Origin: JBKPCD01 sp046727175
Lineage (GTDB): Bacteria > Acidobacteriota > Vicinamibacteria > Vicinamibacterales > 2-12-FULL-66-21
Direction: 5' to 3'
Assembly: GCA_046727175.1 (NCBI GenBank)
Contig: JBKPCD010000013.1
Coordinates: 1-11,762, forward strand
DNA length: 11,762 bases
This document shows positions 7,129-11,762 of this stretch, one piece after another. The stretch's first letter is position 1. The number at the start of each line of letters is the position of its first letter. The position numbers and the translations under genes were made by a program. The notes under the pieces were generated by a model. It saw only the letters and a list, made by a program, of their open reading frames with translations, was not told the origin of the DNA and searched no databases.

Positions 7129-7275
7129 GACGTCGAGGGACGCGCGAACGTTTGCGTACTCGGGAAGACTGTCGCCGACCAGCTCTTCGTCGATGAGAAT
7201 CCCGTAGCGCAGACCCTCCGTGTGAATTACCTGCCGTTCAAGGTCGTCGGCGTGCTGCGGGCAAAGGGAACGTCG
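7129..7275 (+). pseudogene. Remnant of a MacB-type ABC permease (periplasmic core fragment)
   Basis: Reading from GAC at 7129 gives 49 codons containing ANVCVLGKTVADQLF, ENPVAQTLRVN and LPFKVVGVLRAKG. This is the characteristic 'cVLGktV.dqLFg...PvGqtirv...pFkViGvl..KG' segment of the MacB periplasmic core domain. The codon before it is TGA, and after KGTS the homology stops abruptly. No start, membrane helices or rest of the roughly 400-residue permease can be found, so this is an isolated fragment left by deletion. It lies between the propeller gene stop (7081) and the end of the RND remnant on the opposite strand. It belongs to a different subfamily from the intact ADOP permease at 8641 and does not appear to be a duplicate of it. 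Confidence 0.72.
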
Positions 7276-7357
7276 TCGACAGTCATCTTCGGCTACTATC
7301 CCGCGCGTCGGCGCTCGATCCACCGATGCGCTTCGTTCGGAGTGAGCATGACGGGAG
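7276..7357. other. Short junction between two gene remnants; no feature seen
   Basis: Between the end of the MacB-like fragment and the stop of the RND remnant I see no gene, hairpin or promoter of note. The minus strand has a 17-codon frame starting at the ATG 7350-7348 (MLTPNEAHRWIERRRAG). It is too short to call. Confidence 0.3.
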
Positions 7358-8257
7358 CTACCGGCTGCCGTGTTTCGCTGGCGCCAACGGCCGCCCATAC
7401 CGCAGATACAACGTTGGCACGACGATCATGTTGAGCAACGTCGACGACATGAGGCCGCACAGAATGACGATCGCCATGGGCGTCTGAATCTCACTACCCG
7501 CTTTCCCGCCCCCGAGCGCGAGCGGAATCAGGGCGAGTCCAGCGGTCATGGCGGTCATCAGGATTGGAACGAGGCGCTCTCGCGCGCTTCGCTCGACGGC
7601 TTCGCGGAAATCCGTGACGCCTTCTTCCTGCATCAGTGGTGAATATGCGAGACCAGCATGATGCCGTTCCGCGTCGCGATGCCGAAGAGCGTAATGAAGC
7701 CGATCATGAACGCGACGCTCAGGATACCGCCGGCAAGGAATACGCCAGCGACACCGCCGATCAGCGCCAGTGGCAGGTTGAGCATGATCAGCAGCGCATC
7801 GCGCGCACGGCCGAATGCGAGTACCAGCAGCATGAAGAGTCCGGCCACGACACCAATACCCAGAACCAGCAGCCGTCTCGAGGCGCTCTGCTGGCTCTCG
7901 AACTGGCCGCCGTATTCGACGCGTAGCCGGCTGGCATCGGCACGGCCGCGCCCACGGCCGCTTGAAGGTCCTGGACCACGCTCCCCAGGTCGCGACCGGC
8001 GACGTTGCAGGAAATCACGATTCGACGCTGGATGTTTTCACGCAGGACCATGTTCGGCCCTTCTTCGCGGCGGACCTCCGCCAGCACACGCACAGGAACC
8101 AGACCGCCATTCGGCGTGTCGATAGGCAGGTCCGCCAATCGATCGAAGTCGGCCTGTGAAAGCGGATCCAGCTTGACCACGAGGTCGAACGCGGTGCCCC
8201 GATCGAAATGCGACCGCCGCTCGCACCGGCAAGGCTCGTCTCGACAGCGACGCGCTC
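7358..8257 (-). pseudogene. CusA/CzcA-type (HME) RND efflux pump, C-terminal third only, three frameshifts
   Basis: Remnant of a heavy-metal-type RND pump. Three minus-strand frames, read in order, rebuild one continuous family sequence. The first runs from AVETSLAGASGGRISIG (8257 to about 8200). The next is FDLVVKLDPLSQADFDRLADLPIDTPNGGLVPV through NVAGRDL to MPAGY (to about 7923). The third is VEYGGQFESQQSASRRLLVLG, then AGLFMLLVLAFGRARDALLI and NGIMLVSHIHH. The last part is in a shifted frame: MQEEGVTDFREAVERSARER to VVPTLYLRYGRPLAPAKHGSR and a normal stop at 7360-7358. Joins at about 8197-8200, 7922 and 7635 each need one extra G or C to restore frame. The upstream two thirds (roughly 700 residues) is missing, and a TAG (8260-8258) precedes the first recognisable codon. 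It cannot make a working pump. Homology stops about 40 nt from the PadR promoter. Confidence 0.88.
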
Positions 8258-8299
8258 CTAACTGGACATCTTGGCGAGCGCCGAAGTTGGTCGAGTCGG

Positions 8300-8328
8300 T
8301 TGACTATCGGATTCTACATAGGTAGCAT
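8300..8328 (+). promoter_or_regulatory. Sigma70-type promoter of the PadR-ADOP pair
   Basis: TTGACT (8300-8305, five of six to TTGACA) and TAGCAT (8323-8328, four of six to TATAAT) are separated by exactly 17 bp. Transcription would start near 8335, only about 4 nt before the ATG at 8339, giving a nearly leaderless message; no ribosome site is present. The overlapping TACATAGGTAGCATACG (8315-8331) could hold a PadR operator, since such regulators often repress themselves, but symmetry is weak. Confidence 0.5.
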
Positions 8329-8338
8329 ACGTCACACG

Positions 8339-8644
8339 ATGACGTACCAGACTGCGCTGGTCCTCGAAGCGCTCGCCGCCGGCCGACATCACGGCTGGGA
8401 CATCATGGATGCGACCGATTTGCCAAGCGGCACGGTGTACCCGATTCTGCGGCGCCTCGAGGGAGAAGCTCTCGTCCGCGCACGATGGGAGCGCGATGGC
8501 ATTGCGAGGCGCGAGCAACGACCGCCGCGCCGGTACTACGAGTTGACTGCGGCTGGAGTCAGCCGATTGGGCGAGGCCCGTGCGCGCTTCCGCGCGATGG
8601 TCGACCTCGGCGCACGCATGGGACGCGGTTGGAAGCCGGCATGA
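8339..8644 (+). CDS. PadR-family transcriptional regulator (acidobacterial type)
   Basis: A small winged-helix repressor, 101 residues. It starts MTYQTALVLEALAAG, followed by GWDIMDATDLPSGTVYPILR (recognition helix; S/K-G-[ST]-[LV]-YP is the PadR hallmark), RLEGEALVRARWE and the wing RRYYELTAAGVSRL. It lacks a long C-terminal dimerisation domain, as do other members of this short group. A TTG start at 8300 would add 13 residues but coincides with the predicted -35 box, so ATG 8339 is preferred. The stop overlaps the ADOP start by 4 nt (ATGA). Short PadR proteins preceding ADOP permeases are a recognised acidobacterial pairing. It probably represses this two-gene operon; the ligand is unknown. 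Confidence 0.93.
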   Translation: MTYQTALVLEALAAGRHHGWDIMDATDLPSGTVYPILRRLEGEALVRARWERDGIARREQRPPRRYYELTAAGVSRLGEARARFRAMVDLGARMGRGWKPA

Positions 8645-11289
8645 TGTTTCGGTTGACGCTCGCGATTCTGCGTCTGTTCTCTCGAATCGTGCCGCTGCAG
8701 GACCGCGATGCCTGGCTGCAGGAATGGGAATCAGAGTTTCAGAGCCGGCGGTCACGTCTCGCTGCGCATCAGCCCCTCACTCGATACCAGGAGGTCGACA
8801 TGTTTCGGCGTGCTCTGGGATCGTTTCACGACGCGGCCTGGCTGCGCCGGCAGTTCACGCTCGATGCCGACCTCGTTCACGACGTGCGATACGGCGCTCG
8901 CCTGCTGCGTCGGACTCCGGGATTCACGTTCCTGACGGTTACGGTGCTGGCAGTTGGCATCGGCGCAACTACAGGAATCTTCAGCGTCATCGATGCTTTG
9001 TTGCTTCGTCCGCTTCCATATCGTGACCCGGAGCGGATCGTTCTGCTGTTCGAAGTCGCAGCGGCACGCCGGACCGCACTCGAGGGCGTGGCACCGGCGA
9101 ATTTCATTGACTGGCGTGAGCGGGCCGGCTCGATCGAGATGATGGCGGCGGCGGAGCCCTTCGGCTTCACGTTAACCGGCGGCACCGAGCCGCAGTCGCT
9201 GCCAGGGGCGCGAGTCAGCGAGGGCTTTTTCGACGTATTCGGGCTGGAACCCCTCTATGGGCGCGCGTTCACGCCGGATGAATATACGCCGGGCCGGGAT
9301 CAGGTGGTCGTCCTCAGTTACGGCACGTGGGCCCAGCGATTCGGGGCGGAGCGGAGCATCGTCGGGCAGACGATCAGGCTGAACGGGCAACCTTATCTCG
9401 TTGTCGGCGTCATGCCGCCCACATTTGCACCGCGACTGCTCGTGACGTTCAGCGAGCGAGGCGTGTGGACGCCGAAGATTTTCAGCGACTCCGAGCGGCG
9501 TCTTCGCGGAGCGCGTTTCTACAACGTTGTGGCCAGGATGAAACGCGGCGCTGTCGCGGAGCAGGCGCAATCGGACCTCGAGAGCATCGCGAGCAACCTG
9601 GCGCAGCAGTATCCGCGGACAAATACCGGTCAGAGCGTCCAGGTCGTTCGGCTTCGCGACCACCTCGCCGGTGCTCTCGGGCCTTCGCTCGGGGTTCTCG
9701 CGGCTGCGGTCGTCGTGCTCCTGATCATAACGATGGTTAACACGGCGAACTTGCTGATGACACGCTCCGTCGCTCGTGCGCGGGAGATTGCGATTCGAAA
9801 AGCCGTCGGAGCGGATCGGAGTCGGCTGATCCGCCAATTGCTTGCCGAGACACTCGTCCTTGCGACGCTTGGCTGTCTTGCCGGCCTGTTTGTGGCGCAT
9901 GGCCTCGCGCGTCTGATTGTCTTTCTCGCGCCGGCCGACATCCCAGGGCTCGCAACGATTGGCGTCAATGTTCGCGTCCTCGCATTTTCAAGTGCGCTGA
10001 CTTTCTTCGCGACGCTTCTGATCGGCATGGCGCCAGCCTGGCGCGGAGTCGCCGTTCGCGTGACGGAATCCCTTTCAACCGCTGGAGACGGTCGTGTCGC
10101 GCCCCGCCTTCACGGGCGGGCCCGATTCGTTGTCGCGGAACTGGCGCTTGCGCTGACTCTCCTTACCTGCGGTGGCCTGCTCCTCCGCAGCTTTTCGGCT
10201 TTGCTGAGCACGAGCCCGGGATTCTCTGCTGAGGGTGTTGCCGCATTGCAGGTGTTCGGCCGCGTTGGTGATCGTCCTCCGGCGCAACGTGCCCTGTTCT
10301 TTCAACGGATCATCGACGGCATGAGGACGCTCCCGCAGGTGCGAGAAGTCGGCGCGGCGTCAGTCATTCCGTTCCTGAATACCACCGGCGGCAGCTCGGT
10401 TCCAGTGCTCATGGACGGTCGCGTTCCGCCGGCGAGCGGCGAAGAACCAAGCGCGTCCATCGTCGTCGCCACGCCAGGCTACTTTCCGGCGATGCGGATT
10501 GCCCTTCTCGGCGGTCGATTGTTCACGGAACACGATGACGGTGATGCCGTGCCAGTGGCGATCGTGTCACGTGCGTTTGCGCAAAGACATTGGCCCGCCA
10601 GTTCCCCGATTGCAGAGAGGCTTCGCTTCTCCCTGCGCGGAGTGCCACGGCACGTCGAAGTTATCGGTGTAGTCGAGGATGTGCGCTACAACGGTCTCGA
10701 CCGTCCACCAAGTCTCGACGTGTTTGTGCCTCATGCGCAGGCGCCGTTGACCGATATGACATTCGTCGCCCGTACGGCGAATGAGCCCCGCCTGTCGCTC
10801 GCAGCCCTCAAAGCTCAAATCCATGCCGTTGCACCAGCTCAGCCTGTCTACCGTACCGAGACCGTCCAGGACCTGGTGGCGAGTTCTCTGGGCGACCGCC
10901 GTTTCATGCTCACGTTGGTTCTGGCATTTGCGCTGCTGGCCGTCGGACTGGCGGCGGCCGGCGTATACGGGGTCATGGCGATGGTTTCCGCACAGCGCAC
11001 GCGGGAGTTTGGTGTGCGACTCGCCCTCGGTGCCGGCCGCGCCGAGATCCTGCGGATAGTGATGCGCGATGGGGCGATGATCACACTGTTCGGCATGGCC
11101 ATCGGGCTTGGAGGTGGACTTGTTGCAGGCCGGTTGCTGAGAAAGTTTCTCTTTGGCATCGGCCCGACAGATGGATGGACTTTGGCGGCCGTGTGCATCT
11201 CGCTCGCCGGCGTCGCAGTCATTGCGTGCCTTGTCCCCGCGATTCGCGCGACACGGGTGAGCCCTCTCGTAGCTTTGCGCATGGAGTGA
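8641..11289 (+). CDS. ADOP-type duplicated FtsX/MacB-like ABC permease
   Basis: A fused permease of 882 residues, the usual ADOP size. The N-terminal segment (1-80) is typical of the family and leads into DVRYGARLLRRTPGFTFLTV, with a membrane helix at about 95-115 (LAVGIGATTGIFSVIDALLL). A MacB-like periplasmic core (about 120-345) follows. Next come three helices of the first FtsX domain (about 373-500, with TANLLMTRSVARAREIAIRK), another helix (about 523-546), a second periplasmic core (about 550-755) and a second FtsX domain (about 765-875; TREFGVRLALGAGRAEILR, ending PAIRATRVSPLVALRME). ADOPs have no adjacent ATPase, and none is seen here. The long upstream in-frame extension is rejected because ATG 8641 overlaps the PadR stop. 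The gene is intact and frame-clean, unlike its flanks. Substrate unknown; MacB relatives transmit force for export or envelope processes. Confidence 0.95.
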   Translation: MMFRLTLAILRLFSRIVPLQDRDAWLQEWESEFQSRRSRLAAHQPLTRYQEVDMFRRALGSFHDAAWLRRQFTLDADLVHDVRYGARLLRRTPGFTFLTVTVLAVGIGATTGIFSVIDALLLRPLPYRDPERIVLLFEVAAARRTALEGVAPANFIDWRERAGSIEMMAAAEPFGFTLTGGTEPQSLPGARVSEGFFDVFGLEPLYGRAFTPDEYTPGRDQVVVLSYGTWAQRFGAERSIVGQTIRLNGQPYLVVGVMPPTFAPRLLVTFSERGVWTPKIFSDSERRLRGARFYNVVARMKRGAVAEQAQSDLESIASNLAQQYPRTNTGQSVQVVRLRDHLAGALGPSLGVLAAAVVVLLIITMVNTANLLMTRSVARAREIAIRKAVGADRSRLIRQLLAETLVLATLGCLAGLFVAHGLARLIVFLAPADIPGLATIGVNVRVLAFSSALTFFATLLIGMAPAWRGVAVRVTESLSTAGDGRVAPRLHGRARFVVAELALALTLLTCGGLLLRSFSALLSTSPGFSAEGVAALQVFGRVGDRPPAQRALFFQRIIDGMRTLPQVREVGAASVIPFLNTTGGSSVPVLMDGRVPPASGEEPSASIVVATPGYFPAMRIALLGGRLFTEHDDGDAVPVAIVSRAFAQRHWPASSPIAERLRFSLRGVPRHVEVIGVVEDVRYNGLDRPPSLDVFVPHAQAPLTDMTFVARTANEPRLSLAALKAQIHAVAPAQPVYRTETVQDLVASSLGDRRFMLTLVLAFALLAVGLAAAGVYGVMAMVSAQRTREFGVRLALGAGRAEILRIVMRDGAMITLFGMAIGLGGGLVAGRLLRKFLFGIGPTDGWTLAAVCISLAGVAVIACLVPAIRATRVSPLVALRME

Positions 11290-11291
11290 TC

Positions 11292-11762
11292 GGGCGTACA
11301 CAGCTGTCTGGGGCGAGTTCCTTCAAGATGAAAAACGCGTTGAATCCATATCGGTGTGTTCCAACCAGGCGGTAGCCTTTTGGTCTGCGAGTTTCGTCAT
11401 CGCGGCGAGAGACGCACTGTGATAATCCGGCGTTGTGATGACGAAGTTCGGATCATATGGGATCGTGAGCGGATCATCAGCGCCAATCACGCCATGCGTT
11501 TCGCACACAACCACTCGCGGGCGAATGCACGTGATGGCTTCCCATACCCAATAGGCCACTCCGTCGATGTCGAGCGCCAGGCGATCGACCTCGCCCGTGA
11601 TGCCGGAGTCGGAAGTGACGTCATTTACATTCTCCGCGGTAATCCACGCGTGCGTGAACGTCGGGGGTACAAGAACGTGTCTTTGGCTCTGCGGAAGAAC
11701 GCACGCCCTCGATCGACATTTCCCTCCTCCCCGTCGAACAGATGCCGCCACCACCCATGATT
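11292..11762 (-). pseudogene. FkbM-like methyltransferase remnant, two frameshifts, runs off window end
   Basis: Three minus-strand frames rebuild one protein. The first is NHGWWRHLFDGEEGNVDRGR to AKDTFLYP (from 11762). The second is PTFTHAWITAENVND, GEVDRLALDIDGVAYWVWEA, RPRVVVCETHGVIG, LTIPYDPNF and ASLAAMTKLADQK. The third is GYRLVGTHRYGFNAFFILKE (to about 11300). The order TAENVND - DIDGxxYWVWEAI - PRVVVxE - VPYDPxF - GYRLVG...NAFF matches a family of SAM-methyltransferase-like (FkbM-related) proteins often found near polysaccharide genes. The joins at 11663-11667 (five G) and about 11376 (CC) each need one more base. DIDGVAYW has Val where relatives usually have Asn. The N-terminus lies outside the window. 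The last frame runs into the 3' end of the ADOP gene and stops at 11221-11219, so the native C-terminus is probably lost. The function assignment is moderate. Confidence 0.68.

Noticed and set aside
7117..7398. Minus-strand 93-residue frame
   Set aside because: It lies across the MacB-like fragment (real on the plus strand) and the tail of the RND remnant in the wrong frame; no coherent protein.
8485..8640. In-frame upstream extension of the ADOP permease
   Set aside because: It overlaps the PadR gene in another frame and encodes no ADOP-like sequence; the ATG at 8641 overlaps the PadR stop and begins the recognisable N-terminus.
9172..9900. Minus-strand frame inside the ADOP gene
   Set aside because: Low-complexity, charged composition typical of antisense high-GC frames; no ribosome site or motif.
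10567..11301. Minus-strand frame over the 3' half of the ADOP gene
   Set aside because: No family resemblance; explained by codon bias of the permease on the other strand.
11292..11310. Palindrome ACAGCTGT after the ADOP stop as a terminator
   Set aside because: No loop, no T-run; an 8-bp palindrome of this kind is expected by chance.
1..11762. CRISPR arrays, tRNA/rRNA genes, insertion sequences, attachment sites
   Set aside because: I saw no regularly spaced repeats, RNA gene signatures, transposase motifs or flanking target duplications.

Overview
The window is high-GC and densely coded on both strands. It most resembles an Acidobacteriota chromosome, probably Vicinamibacteria-like. The best marker is the pair at 8339-11289: a short PadR regulator overlapping by 4 nt the start of an ABC permease without an ATPase. 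This is the 'acidobacterial duplicated orphan permease' (ADOP) arrangement. The taxonomic call is inferred from family knowledge; no search was run.

Layout. (1) 1-2407, minus strand: an outer-membrane efflux protein (968-2407), followed downstream by the first 270 codons of an RND efflux pump (810 to beyond base 1). (2) 2408-2535: a divergent control region with an OmpR/CopR-like operator, CTGACAT repeated at an 11-bp period plus an inverted GTCAG. (3) 2536-7081, plus strand: response regulator, histidine kinase, a secreted protein with two DUF1259 domains, and a secreted protein joining a truncated LamG-like domain in frame to a complete beta-propeller protein. Starts and stops overlap by 4 nt between the first three genes and lie 18 nt apart before the fourth, so this looks like one operon. 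(4) 7129-8257: gene remnants, namely a 49-codon piece of a MacB-type permease (plus) and the C-terminal third of a CusA/CzcA-type RND pump (minus) with three frameshifts. (5) 8300-11289: the PadR-ADOP cassette with a recognisable promoter. (6) about 11292-11762, minus strand: a broken FkbM-like methyltransferase gene with two frameshifts, running off the window end.

How it may work. The two-component system probably senses an envelope signal, perhaps a metal or toxic compound. It likely controls both its own operon and the divergent efflux genes through the shared operator. The DUF1259 and propeller proteins would be the periplasmic arm of the response. No membrane fusion protein is visible; it may lie beyond base 1. 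The PadR-ADOP cassette sits between two decayed genes and looks like a later arrival.

The most notable points are the LamG-propeller fusion at 6098, the shared operator, and the finding that all five inferred frameshifts are losses of one G/C base from a short run, confined to the remnants. I see no tRNA, rRNA, CRISPR array, transposase or phage gene.
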